DNA of 64,000 nt from Bog-532 sp963830385 (GTDB lineage: Bacteria > Actinomycetota > Actinomycetes > Streptosporangiales > Streptosporangiaceae): the NCBI GenBank assembly GCA_963830385.1, contig CAWHMD010000008.1:806001-870000 (forward strand). The letters are read 5' to 3'. The first letter of the stretch is position 1, and each line of letters opens with the position of its first letter. The position numbers were made by a program, and so were the translations under genes. Below the pieces are notes generated by a model. The model worked only from the letters and a program-made list of their open reading frames with translations, was not told the origin of the DNA and did no database searches. Positions 37,479 through 46,215 of this stretch are shown here, in pieces.

Positions 37479-38456
37479 TTGACACCACCTCCACCACCGC
37501 CCAGCTGGTTCGGGCCAAGAGCCAGCACCAATGACCCCACGGTCGCAGCGCTGCTCGATCAGGTCGCGCCGTCCAGGACGCGGCAAGACCTCGGCGGAAG
37601 TTTCAACCTCAACGTCCGGCTCGACGCCGCTGCACCGCTCGTCCTGCGTGTGCATCGACCATGGGCGACGCGCGGCCGTGTGGCGGGATTGCGCCGGCTG
37701 CGCGAGCGACTCCAGCGGGCAGGGATTCGGGTCGCCCAGCCGGTGCCGATCCTCGGCCGGGACCTCGCCAGGGTCGGTGGCCGCTGGGCGGAACTCGAAG
37801 AATTTGTCCCGCACGTGCAGCCAAACCCAAGCCAGGAGTCGTACCTGCGGCTGTTCGAGGAGCTCGGCCGCCTGCACGCGGGGCTGCGCGCGGTCTGGGA
37901 GCCGGACCTGCCCCCGCCGCTCGACGACCACCGAACCCACCGCCAGTTGCACTACTGGCTCGGCTTCACGCGTCGCCGTCTGGGCCCTGGGGCCGAGCCC
38001 GTGGTGCGCCGCGCCAAGCTCCTCCTCGACGAGCTGGGCAAAGCCCGGCGCGGCATCGACCTCCCGCGCGCTCCGATCCACGGCGACTACAAGCTCGGCA
38101 ACGCGGTCCAACTGCCAGATGGCTCCTGGGCGAATCTCGATCTGGATTTCGTGCGCATCCGGGAGCGGCTCTACGACGTAGCCGCCAGCCTGTACTGGGC
38201 ATCTGACAGTGGCGCTAACGTCGACCTCCGCGAACTCTGCGACGCCTACGACAGTTCCGCTCCCGAACCCGTGACGCCCGACGAGCGCCAGTTGCTCCCG
38301 GGGCAGATCACCCTGATTCCCCTGCACTGGGCCGCAACGGCCGGGTTCATGGATGAGCCAACCGGAGTACACGGAACAGTGGGCGTGTCCGAGGCGGAGA
38401 GAGCGATGGACGCCGCCGAGGCGTGGTGGGCACGCCGCGAGGAATTGACGTGGTAG
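37479..38456 (+). CDS. APH-family phosphotransferase
   Basis: 325 aa of the aminoglycoside phosphotransferase/choline-kinase fold. An N-terminal lobe (LVLRVHRPWATRGRVAGL) carries the ATP-binding Lys/Arg region. Catalytic loop HGDYKLGNAVQ, with Asp and Asn, and the metal-binding LDLDFVRIRERLYDVA are both intact. Substrate unknown; antibiotic modification is only one option. The start is unclear: TTG 37479 gives a Pro-rich leader, and no ATG is in frame nearby. It lies between rnpB and a decayed copy of its 3' end, suggesting horizontal arrival. Confidence 0.82.
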   Translation: MTPPPPPPSWFGPRASTNDPTVAALLDQVAPSRTRQDLGGSFNLNVRLDAAAPLVLRVHRPWATRGRVAGLRRLRERLQRAGIRVAQPVPILGRDLARVGGRWAELEEFVPHVQPNPSQESYLRLFEELGRLHAGLRAVWEPDLPPPLDDHRTHRQLHYWLGFTRRRLGPGAEPVVRRAKLLLDELGKARRGIDLPRAPIHGDYKLGNAVQLPDGSWANLDLDFVRIRERLYDVAASLYWASDSGANVDLRELCDAYDSSAPEPVTPDERQLLPGQITLIPLHWAATAGFMDEPTGVHGTVGVSEAERAMDAAEAWWARREELTW

Positions 38457-38543
38457 TCCGGCCAGCGGTCGACGAGGACTGGCCTAAGGCCGAGCCGCTG
38501 CTCCGGGCCTTTGGTAACCACTGACACGCAGCTCAGGCCGGTA

Positions 38544-38581
38544 GGTGGCGGGCGAGTCGGCCTGTAGGCCGGGTTCTGTGC
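38544..38581 (-). repeat. rnpB 3' end (att-like direct repeat, right)
   Basis: Intact member of the repeat pair with 36968-37005; identical run 38551-38574. The two copies bound about 1.5 kb holding a hypothetical ORF and the APH gene. Confidence 0.8.
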
Positions 38582-38944
38582 ACCCGCTTGCGCGGGCCGA
38601 CGGCCATCCATCTGGGACTGCCGTTGCCGGCAGCCTCGTGCGGCCTACCCGCGAGCATCGGGCGGGCCGCCCTCGAACGCTCGCGCAGGATGCGGTCACC
38701 AGGACCGCGTCCCTTTTGGCCTTGCTCCGGGTGGGGTTTACCTAGCCGCCCAAGTCGCCTTGGGCGCTGGTGGTCTCTTACACCACCGTTTCACCCTTAC
38801 CGCCCCGGCAAGCCGGGGCGGCGGTTTGTTTTCTGTGGCACTGTCCCGCGGGTCACCCCGGGTCGGCGTTACCGACCACCCTGCCCTGCGGAGCCCGGAC
38901 CTTCCTCGCCACACACTGTGCAGCGCGGCCGCCCGGCCGACTCG
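38544..38944 (-). ncRNA. rnpB: RNase P RNA (class A)
   Basis: About 401 nt on the minus strand with the universal P RNA elements. The 5' side has GAGGAAGGTCCGGGCTCC and AGGGTGATGG-like CAGGGTGGTCGGTAACG, then GGGTGACCCGCGGGACAG, then GCCACAGAAAACAAACCG. The core has GTAAGGGTGAAACGGTGG and GTAAGAGACCACCAGCGC, then GGCTAGGTAAACCCCAC and GGCCGCACGAGG. The 3' side has AGATGGATGGCCGTC and ACAGAACCCGGCCTAC. It is the catalytic subunit that matures tRNA 5' ends. Ends are set by pairing of CGAGTCGG with its 3' partner and are accurate to a few nt. Its 3' end is duplicated at 36968. Confidence 0.97.
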
Positions 38945-39105
38945 CTCGCCGCTCCAAGGATATTCTCCTGGCGCCTCGCGCGGGGCGGACTCTTGAGTGT
39001 GCACTAGGCGTGCCCCATCCAGCCTGGGATGCTCGGGGTATCTGGGGGCGCGGAGCTCCCGGGGCAGATGTGCCTGGAGGAACCGGGGCGGCTGGGCAGG
39101 CGGTG

Positions 39106-40671
39106 TCAGCTGGGCTGGGAGCTGGTGACACCGGCTTCGGTGTGGCCGGGGACCTCGGCGGCGGCCCCCTCCGGCGCCGGGTCCTCTGAGGGCCCCGGGC
39201 GCGCGGAAGGCGACGAGAACGCCAGGCCCGCGGCCAGGCAGGCGAACGGCACCACCGGCAGCACGTAGCGGTAATCGAAGTCGGCCACCATGATCGGGAA
39301 GATCAGCAGCACCAGGGCGCAGACGAACGGCATCTTGGACGGGCCGTCCCGCCAGCGGCCGAGGCGGAGGTGGCCGGCGCGGCGGTAGACGCGGACCAGG
39401 GACCCCAGGCCGAGGAACAGGATCACGCCGAACAACGGGCCGTACAGGTAGAAGACCCGCTGGTAGCCCGACATCAGCTGGTCGAACGGCTTCACCGTGC
39501 GGCCGATGCCCTGGTGGCCGTAGGACCTGATGTCCTGGGTGGCGGTGCCGCCCTTGATCCAGGTGTGGTCCGGCGGCACCCAGATCGGCTTGGTGTGGAA
39601 GTAGTAGTCGTAGACCGTGCCGTAGCTCGGGTAGTCGTAGCGCTTCCAGTCGACCGACAGCACCACGCCCTTGACGACCGCGTGCGCGTAGCTGAGCGGC
39701 TGGCCCTCCATGGCGGCGAGCGCGAACTCGCGCAGGTCCTTGTTGCCTTCGATGCTGACCGGGCCGCCCGGCACCTCGTGCACCTGCTTGAGGTGCCAGA
39801 CCAGCGCGCCCGGCGGGGTGCGCTTGTCCAGCGGGGTGGTGACGCACAGGTAGCTCAGGCCGGCCGGCGGGGTGAACTTGGTGCAGTTGGAGAACGAGGA
39901 CGTCCGGCCGTACAGGTAGAAGCCCTCGGAGTTCGTCATCGCGAAGTTGCCCCACGCCGCGTGGAACCAGGTCGCGTAGGCGACGAGCGGTATCGCGCAG
40001 CCCGCCACGATCGCGGCCAGCGGGCGCCAGCCCATGCGCCGCCAGAGCACGAACAGGACAAAGATCACCGGCAGCAGCAGGCCACCGCTCCAGATCGTGC
40101 AGGCGTAGCCGGTGATCAGCCCGGCGATGAGCACGTTGCGCCAGGACGGACGGCGGCTCCACAGCAGCAGGGTGGCCGCCGCGAACATGCAGAATTCGAA
40201 CAGCAGGTCCGCCATGACCATGTGCTCAAGCTGGATCTCGAACCCGTTGAACAGGATCGGCACGGTGGCCAGGGCAGCGATCCAGGTCCGGACCCGGGCC
40301 CGGCGCAGCAGCGCGTAGAGCATCAGCGCCATGGCCAGGCCCATCAGGTGCTGGGTGATGGTGACCAGGGTGAAGCTGTGGAACGGCTCCAGCGCCTTGA
40401 GGTACAGCGAGTAGCCGGTCGTCTTGCTCTTGTTGGGCTGCAGCCGCAGCGCCGCGCCGATGTAGACGTAGGTGTCGCCCTGGAACCAGAGCGCGCCGGG
40501 GTAGCCCAGCACCGTCACCAGCCGGACGATCGCGCCGCCGGCCAGCGCGATCGAGAACAGCCAGTTGACCCGGATCAGCGCACCCAGCCGGGCCGACCGC
40601 GACACCCGTCCGACCGGGGCGGTCGAGGCCCCTGGCACCTCGTTCTGCACAGGCGTGATCCTATCGGTCAT
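39106..40671 (-). CDS. GT-C-like polytopic membrane glycosyltransferase or polymerase (putative)
   Basis: 521 aa with about ten membrane helices. The first external loop holds Asp-containing WFQGDTYVYIGAALRL, similar to the acidic loop of lipid-linked-sugar-using GT-C enzymes. A large external domain follows (GNFAMTNSEGFYLYGRTSSF, then PPGALVWHLKQVHEVPGG), and helices close the protein (PFVCALVLLIFPIMVADF). It would use a polyprenyl-linked sugar outside the membrane. The function is inferred from topology and from position at the end of the glycan operon. ATG 40671 overlaps the preceding glycosyltransferase stop by 11 nt, indicating coupling. Confidence 0.78.
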   Translation of the reverse strand: MTDRITPVQNEVPGASTAPVGRVSRSARLGALIRVNWLFSIALAGGAIVRLVTVLGYPGALWFQGDTYVYIGAALRLQPNKSKTTGYSLYLKALEPFHSFTLVTITQHLMGLAMALMLYALLRRARVRTWIAALATVPILFNGFEIQLEHMVMADLLFEFCMFAAATLLLWSRRPSWRNVLIAGLITGYACTIWSGGLLLPVIFVLFVLWRRMGWRPLAAIVAGCAIPLVAYATWFHAAWGNFAMTNSEGFYLYGRTSSFSNCTKFTPPAGLSYLCVTTPLDKRTPPGALVWHLKQVHEVPGGPVSIEGNKDLREFALAAMEGQPLSYAHAVVKGVVLSVDWKRYDYPSYGTVYDYYFHTKPIWVPPDHTWIKGGTATQDIRSYGHQGIGRTVKPFDQLMSGYQRVFYLYGPLFGVILFLGLGSLVRVYRRAGHLRLGRWRDGPSKMPFVCALVLLIFPIMVADFDYRYVLPVVPFACLAAGLAFSSPSARPGPSEDPAPEGAAAEVPGHTEAGVTSSQPS

Positions 40672-41812
40672 CCGGACCGGAAACCGGCGAAGTGACCGCG
40701 ACCGGCGTGGCCGATTCGCGGCCGGCGGCCACCCCGGCCCAGCGTTCCAGCTGGGCCACGAAGGCGCGGGCGTCCTCCGGCCAGCGCAGGAACTGGGCGG
40801 CGTCCTGGTGACCGCGGGCACCCATCGCGTCCCGCAGCGCGCGGTCCGATCGCAGCGTCAGCACCGCCTCGGACGCCGCCTTCGCATCGTTGAAGGGCAC
40901 GATGAAGCCGCACTGGCTGCGCTCGACCAGGTTGGCCGCCAGTGGCAGCGGCGTGGTGACGACCGGGATCCCGCGGGCCATGTACTCGGCGACCTTGGTC
41001 GGCATCGAGTGCCGCAGGTTCGGGTCGTCCTGCAGCAGCGACAGCCCGGCCAGCGCCCCGTCGGTGATCAGCATGGCCTCATCGTTGGGCGTGTACCCGT
41101 GCCAGCGCAGGATCCCGCGGTCGCGGGCGGGCTCGATCAGCGCCCGGGCCTGCGCGTCGGCCGAGCCGACGAGCTCGACCGTGATCCCCTGCGGATGCAC
41201 CAGCTCGGCCAGGGCGACCATCTCGGCCGCGCCCCGGTCGGGCGACATGTGCCCGACGTAGACCACCCGGGCCTGGCCGTCGTAGGGCGCGGCCTGATCG
41301 GGCACGTAGGTGGTGTTGGGCACGACCGGGTGGACGTCCGCGAACCGCTCGTTGTAGCTGGTCTCGGCCATCAGCAGGTGCAGGTGGCGCTCGGCCAGGC
41401 CCTCGGCCCGCAGCACGCCGGACGCCGCCAGCCGCCGCAGCGCGGGCGGCAGCCAGGCCTTGGTGCCGAGGGCGGCGGCGGTGTCCTCGTGCACGTCCCA
41501 GACGGTCGGCGGCCGGTGCGGGATCGTCGGCAGCACCAGCAGCAGCTCCGGGTCGTGCACGAGCAGCAGGTCGGCCCCGGGGGCGTACCTGGCCAGCTGC
41601 TGCCGGGCCGCGCGCAGGGCCGCCAGACGCCGGCGCCCGACCGCCCGCGGCACGTCGACCGCCCTGACCTCCGGCCACGGGGCGACGTCGCAGGCGCGGA
41701 ACGGCGCGATGTAAAGGACATCGTGCCCGGCGTCGAGCAGGGCCCGGATCTGCCGGTGCAGGATCCGGGCGTCGGCCGGATGGTGCACCACCGTGCAGAC
41801 GACAACCCGCAT
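40661..41812 (-). CDS. glycosyltransferase family 4-like
   Basis: 383 aa GT-B enzyme. The N-terminal acceptor domain begins MRVVVCTVVHHPADARILHRQ with PPTVWDVHEDTAAALG. The C-terminal nucleotide-sugar domain has VVYVGHMSPDRGAAEM, then LRHSMPTKVAEYMARGIPVV. It would transfer a sugar from a nucleotide donor during assembly of the surface glycan. It starts 5 nt after the dehydrogenase stop and overlaps the next gene, so it sits inside a tight operon. Confidence 0.9.
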   Translation of the reverse strand: MRVVVCTVVHHPADARILHRQIRALLDAGHDVLYIAPFRACDVAPWPEVRAVDVPRAVGRRRLAALRAARQQLARYAPGADLLLVHDPELLLVLPTIPHRPPTVWDVHEDTAAALGTKAWLPPALRRLAASGVLRAEGLAERHLHLLMAETSYNERFADVHPVVPNTTYVPDQAAPYDGQARVVYVGHMSPDRGAAEMVALAELVHPQGITVELVGSADAQARALIEPARDRGILRWHGYTPNDEAMLITDGALAGLSLLQDDPNLRHSMPTKVAEYMARGIPVVTTPLPLAANLVERSQCGFIVPFNDAKAASEAVLTLRSDRALRDAMGARGHQDAAQFLRWPEDARAFVAQLERWAGVAAGRESATPVAVTSPVSGPDDR

Positions 41813-41817
41813 CGGCG

Positions 41818-43092
41818 CTACAGCGTCTCGGTGTTCGGCCCGGTGGCCCCGAGCGCGTCGAGCTTGCCCCGGGTGTCCAGGAACAGCTTGGCCGAGGCGG
41901 CCAGCGCCGGCAGGTCGTACTCGCCGTGGTCCTGGAGCAGGATCACCACGTCGGCGGTGACGATGTCGGTGTCCAGGTCGGTGACCCGGCGCACCGGACG
42001 GTCGTCGATCGCCCAGTCCGGCACGAACGGGTCGTGGTAGGACAGCACCGCGCCGCGGGCCAGCAGCCGCCGGGCGATCGGCCGGGCCGGCGACTCCCGC
42101 TGGTCGGCGATGTCGCGCTTGTAGGTGACGCCCAGCAGCAGCACGTTGGCCCCGTTGAGCGGCTTGGCGTGCCGGTTCAGCAGCTCGGCGGCCCGGTCGA
42201 CCACGTAGCCGGGCATCCGGCTGTTGATCTCCTGGGCCAGCTCCACGAACCGGAACGGGTAGCCCAGCGTGCGGACCTTGTAGGACAGGTAGTTCGGGTC
42301 GATCGGGATGCAGTGCCCGCCTACTCCCGGGCCCGGGTAGAACGCCTGGAACCCGAACGGCTTGGTCGAGGCGCAGCGGATCGCGTCCCACAGGTCGACG
42401 CCGAGCTCGTGGCAGAACACGGCCATCTCGTTGACCAGCGCGATGTTGACGTGCCGGTAGGTGTTCTCCAGCAGCTTGGCCATCTCCGCCTCGCGCGGGC
42501 CCCGGGCCTCGACCACCTGGTCGCAGACCTTGCCGTAGAACCGGGCCGCCGCCGCCGTGGCGTCCGGGGTCAGGCCGCCGACCACCTTGGGCGTGTTGCG
42601 CAGCCCGTAGACCGGGTTGCCGGGGTCGATCCGCTCCGGCGAGAAGGCCAGGTGGAAGTCGACCTCGGCGTTCAGCCCGGACGCCTTCTCCAGGATCGGC
42701 CGGACCAGCTCGTCGGTGGTGCCCGGGTAGGTGGTGGACTCCAGCACCACCAGCATGCCCTTGCGCAGCAGGCGCCCGGCCGTCTCGGACGCGGCCCGCA
42801 CCGCGGTCAGGTCCGGGCCGTCGGCCTCCGACAGCGGGGTCGGCACGCAGATCACGATGGTGTCCGGGTCCCCGATCTCCGACTCCGACGTGGTGGCGCG
42901 GAAGCCGGCCGCCACCATCCGCTGCACGTCGGCGCCGGAGATGTCGTCCACGTGCGAATGGCCGCTGTTCAGGAGGTCGACGACGCCCTGGCCGATGTCG
43001 TACCCGACCACGCTCAGGCCGACGCTCGTGGCCTCTCGCACCAGCGGGAGGCCCACGTAGCCAAGCCCGATAACCAGCAGATCGACCTGCAT
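41818..43092 (-). CDS. wecC: UDP-N-acetylmannosamine (or related UDP-sugar) dehydrogenase
   Basis: 424 aa NAD-dependent UDP-sugar 6-dehydrogenase. Rossmann motif VIGLGYVGLP at residues 7-16, then STTYPGTTDE, LLENTYRHVNIALVNE and GPGVGGHCIPIDP with catalytic Cys261. The C-terminal binding domain has LLLGVTYKRDIADQRESP. It oxidises C6 of a UDP-sugar to a uronate. With the divergent UDP-GlcNAc 2-epimerase, the likely product is UDP-ManNAcA. UDP-GlcNAc or UDP-Glc specificity remains possible, so the symbol is provisional. ATG 43092 has GAAGGGA 8 nt upstream. Confidence 0.9.
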   Translation of the reverse strand: MQVDLLVIGLGYVGLPLVREATSVGLSVVGYDIGQGVVDLLNSGHSHVDDISGADVQRMVAAGFRATTSESEIGDPDTIVICVPTPLSEADGPDLTAVRAASETAGRLLRKGMLVVLESTTYPGTTDELVRPILEKASGLNAEVDFHLAFSPERIDPGNPVYGLRNTPKVVGGLTPDATAAAARFYGKVCDQVVEARGPREAEMAKLLENTYRHVNIALVNEMAVFCHELGVDLWDAIRCASTKPFGFQAFYPGPGVGGHCIPIDPNYLSYKVRTLGYPFRFVELAQEINSRMPGYVVDRAAELLNRHAKPLNGANVLLLGVTYKRDIADQRESPARPIARRLLARGAVLSYHDPFVPDWAIDDRPVRRVTDLDTDIVTADVVILLQDHGEYDLPALAASAKLFLDTRGKLDALGATGPNTETL

Positions 43093-43133
43093 AGATGGCG
43101 TCCCTTCGCCAGAAAATATGATCCGTGCGGCTT

Positions 43134-45005
43134 TTATTTGATGGCGCCGAGACGCTCGTAGGCCGCCCGGTAGATCGCCGCGTTGTGGGCCCAGGTACGG
43201 TCCCGGGCCACCCATTCGCGCGCGTTGGTCCCGAGTTTGCGCCGAATGTCCGAACTGTTAAGCAGGGGCTCCATGATATCGGCAAAGGAGCCGGGATCCC
43301 CGGAAGTCGCCAGAGCGCCGGTCACATCGGGCCGGATGATCTCCCGCAGCGCCCCGACGTCGCTCGCCACCACGGTCAGCCCGCTGGCCATCGCCTCGAT
43401 TGGCTTGAGCGGGGTGACCAGCTGGCAGACACGGTCGCTGGTGCGCGGCACCACGAACAGGTCGAGCAGCGCGTGGTAACGCCGCACCTCGGTCATCGGC
43501 ACCCGGCCGGTGAAGATCGCGGTCCCGGTCAGCCCGAGCTGCCCGGCCTGCCGTTCCAGGGCCGCGCGCTCGGGGCCGTCGCCGACGATCAGCGGCCGGA
43601 CCGGGACCCCGCGGCTGCGCAGCTCGGCGACGGCGGTCAGCAGGGTGTCGATGCCCTCGTAGCCGACCAGGTTGGACACCACCCCGGCGACCTGCTCCCC
43701 CGGCCGGAGGCCGAGCTCGGCCCGCAGCCCGGATGCGTCCGGCAGCGGCTGGAGGAAATCGCCCGACACCGCGTTCGGTACCACCAGCACCTTGTCGGGG
43801 GCGACGCCGCGGGCCACGATCTCTGCCCGCATGACCTCGCCGAGCGTGACCACGAGGTCGGCGGCCTGCATGCAGCGGGTCTCGGCGGCCCGGCTGAGCA
43901 GGTAGAAGTCGCTCCGGGCGAGGTCGGGACCGGGCAGCGGCAGCGGCACCACGCCGTCGCGTACGGCTTCGGTGGCCAGACCGGTGGCCGCCGCACCCGC
44001 GCTACCCGCCGCATCCCCGGATCCCTTTTCAGATTTTTTAAAGGGGACTGACCGGGCTGGGCTTCCCGCGTCCTGCGCGGCCGGATCGCCGGGATCCCCA
44101 CCGTGCCGGGACAGCCAGGTCTCTTCCCAGAAGCCGCGGGCCTCGTAGATCACCGGCAGGCCGAAGTCCTCCCGCAGGGCCAGGGCCAGCTGGCCGTTCA
44201 GGTGGTTACTGGCCGCGTGCAGCACGGCCGGGCGGAGCCGCCCGACCAGGCGGGCGGCCAGCTCGTAGCCCAGGCTGGCGGCCTCGTCGGGGCGCGGTGG
44301 CAGCCGGTACGGCAGCAGCCGGTGGTAGGGCACGCCGTCGACCAGGGCCACCCGGCGCCCGTCCAGATGCCCCTGGGCGACCGGGAAGCCGGCCTTGGTC
44401 ACCACGTGCGGGTCCATACCGGCCTGGCGCTGGGCCACCCCGATCTGCTGGGTGCGGACGGTGTAACCGGCGTTGGTGGTGGGCAGCGCGTCGGTGACCA
44501 GGTGCAGCACCCGGCCGGGCTCGGGGTCGAACGATCCGCGCGGCCGGGCCAGCCGGTCCGGCCGCGGTATGCCCCGCTCGAGCACGTACAGCTCGCCGCT
44601 GAGGGTGCCACGGACCTTGGCCTGCTTGCGGCCGGGCACGCCGTCGAGGGCGGCCACCGCGGCCCGCAGCCGGCCCTCGCGCCCGGCCAGCCGGGCCAGC
44701 AGCAGCGCCCGGGCCGGGTCGGCGGCCGGCATCCGGTCCAGCGCCGCCCGGGCCGCCTCCGGCCGGTCGACCGCCAGCGCGAACGCGGCCAGCCGCCGCG
44801 GCGTGGTGTCGAGCAGGGCCAGCGCTTCCTTGCGGCGGCCGGAACCCCAGGCCACCGTGGCCGGCCCATAGGGGCCCGCCCACCGCAGCCACGGGCGTAC
44901 CCTGCCTGGTAGCACGCGCCAGCCGAGCAGCAGCGCACGGACGGGATCTTCAGTGACGTGCCGCCACATGACCGACAACGCCAGGGCCAGGACGCGTGGC
45001 GACAC
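43134..45005 (-). CDS. large glycosyltransferase family 4 protein with N-terminal extension
   Basis: 623 aa. The first ~170 residues are an Ala/Arg/Leu-rich helical, TPR-like region (RRLAAFALAVDRPEAARAAL, then RALLLARLAGREGRLRAA). A GT-B domain follows: HLVTDALPTTNAGYTVRTQQ, VIYEARGFWEETW, VPNAVSGDFLQP and a donor site around PLKPIEAMASGLTVVASDVG. Between the two halves is a ~45-residue low-complexity insert encoded by DNA with an AT-rich inverted repeat. It is the first gene of the leftward glycan operon. The start is unclear; GTG 45005 is chosen, with ATG 44969 possible. Confidence 0.85.
   Translation of the reverse strand: MSPRVLALALSVMWRHVTEDPVRALLLGWRVLPGRVRPWLRWAGPYGPATVAWGSGRRKEALALLDTTPRRLAAFALAVDRPEAARAALDRMPAADPARALLLARLAGREGRLRAAVAALDGVPGRKQAKVRGTLSGELYVLERGIPRPDRLARPRGSFDPEPGRVLHLVTDALPTTNAGYTVRTQQIGVAQRQAGMDPHVVTKAGFPVAQGHLDGRRVALVDGVPYHRLLPYRLPPRPDEAASLGYELAARLVGRLRPAVLHAASNHLNGQLALALREDFGLPVIYEARGFWEETWLSRHGGDPGDPAAQDAGSPARSVPFKKSEKGSGDAAGSAGAAATGLATEAVRDGVVPLPLPGPDLARSDFYLLSRAAETRCMQAADLVVTLGEVMRAEIVARGVAPDKVLVVPNAVSGDFLQPLPDASGLRAELGLRPGEQVAGVVSNLVGYEGIDTLLTAVAELRSRGVPVRPLIVGDGPERAALERQAGQLGLTGTAIFTGRVPMTEVRRYHALLDLFVVPRTSDRVCQLVTPLKPIEAMASGLTVVASDVGALREIIRPDVTGALATSGDPGSFADIMEPLLNSSDIRRKLGTNAREWVARDRTWAHNAAIYRAAYERLGAIK
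44028..44051. repeat. AT-rich imperfect inverted repeat inside the glycosyltransferase gene
   Basis: CCCTTTTCAGATTTTTTAAAGG-type palindrome (arms CCCTTT and AAAGGG) in an otherwise ~75% GC gene. It sits in the low-complexity insert and looks like a foreign small element or slippage product. Confidence 0.4.
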
Positions 45006-45112
45006 GCGGAGCGCGGATGCGCGGCCGGCCGGCTCAACGCGGTGAGAGGATCGCGACGTCACGTCGGCGAATGATACTTGCCCGAACCAGATAGAGGACG
45101 GAACACCAGGCA

Positions 45113-46198
45113 ATGCTGGCACCCATCACTCATGTTCTCGGAGCACGGCCGAACTTCGTCAAGGCCGCCCCGGTGATCCGGGCGCTGGCCGCGCTGGGGA
45201 GCCGGCAGCGGGTGGTCCACACCGGCCAGCACTACGACGAGCGGCTGTCGGACGTGTTCTTCGTCCAGCTGGGCCTGCCTGAGCCGGACGTCAACCTGGG
45301 AGTGGGCTCCGGCAGCCACGCCCAGCAGACCGCGGCCGCCATGACCGGCCTGGAGCAGGACTTCACCGAGTACCCGCCCGGCCTGGTGGTGGTGTACGGG
45401 GACGTGAACTCGACCGTGGCCGCGGGCCTGGTGGCGGCCAAGCTGCAGATCCCGATGGCGCACGTCGAGGCGGGCCTGCGCAGCTTCGACGAGACGATGC
45501 CGGAGGAGATCAACCGGCGGGTCACCGACCAGCTGTCCAGCCTCATGTTCGCGACCTCGCCGGAGGCGATCGGCTACCTGGCCAGGGAGGGGCGGCCGGT
45601 GGACCACATCCACCTGGTCGGCAACCCGATGATCGACACGCTGATGGCCAACCTGGACCGGTTCGACACCGCGACGGTGCGGGCCGAGCTGGACCTGCCG
45701 GAGCGCTACGTGGTGGCCACGCTGCACCGGCCGGCCAACGTGGACGACCCGGAGATCGCGGCCGGCCTGGTCAGGGCGCTGCACGAGATCGCCGCCGTGA
45801 TCGACGTGGTCATCCCGGTGCACCCGCGCGGCCGGGCGGTGCTGGAGGCGGCCGGGCTCAGCGCCCACCCTCGCGTCCACGCCGTCCCCCCGCTGGGCTA
45901 CCTGGAGTTCATGGGCCTGGTGCGCGGGGCGGCGGCGGTCGCCACCGACTCGGGCGGGGTACAGGAAGAAACCACCCTGCTGCGGGTACCGTGCCTGACC
46001 GTGCGCCCGAATACTGAACGGCCCATCACGATCACCCACGGCAGCAATAGGCTCATCACGTCCGCTGAACTGGCTTCGGCCGTGCTGAAGGCGTGTGACG
46101 ACGGGCCGTACCCCGGCGAACTGCCGCCGCTGTGGGACGGCCAGGCCGGACCGCGCATCGGGCGGATCATCACCGACTGGCTTGCCCGCGACGGCTGA
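45113..46198 (+). CDS. wecB: UDP-N-acetylglucosamine 2-epimerase (non-hydrolysing)
   Basis: 361 aa. Converts UDP-GlcNAc to UDP-ManNAc. Family motifs: GARPNFVKAAPVIRAL at the start, HTGQHYDERLSDVFF, VYGDVNSTVA, HVEAGLRSFDETMPEEINR, TLHRPANVD and TDSGGVQEETTLLRVP. All conserved acidic and His residues of the active site are visible. First gene of the rightward operon and divergent (107 nt) from the glycosyltransferase of the leftward one, so both may share a promoter region. Confidence 0.95.
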   Translation: MLAPITHVLGARPNFVKAAPVIRALAALGSRQRVVHTGQHYDERLSDVFFVQLGLPEPDVNLGVGSGSHAQQTAAAMTGLEQDFTEYPPGLVVVYGDVNSTVAAGLVAAKLQIPMAHVEAGLRSFDETMPEEINRRVTDQLSSLMFATSPEAIGYLAREGRPVDHIHLVGNPMIDTLMANLDRFDTATVRAELDLPERYVVATLHRPANVDDPEIAAGLVRALHEIAAVIDVVIPVHPRGRAVLEAAGLSAHPRVHAVPPLGYLEFMGLVRGAAAVATDSGGVQEETTLLRVPCLTVRPNTERPITITHGSNRLITSAELASAVLKACDDGPYPGELPPLWDGQAGPRIGRIITDWLARDG

Positions 46199-46215
46199 GG
46201 AGACCTTCCCCACCC

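Noticed and set aside
40661..43285. An 874-codon frame joining the glycosyltransferase to sequence opposite the dehydrogenase reading frame
   Set aside because: The glycosyltransferase starts naturally at 41812, 5 nt after the dehydrogenase stop. The extension is a shadow frame of wecC.
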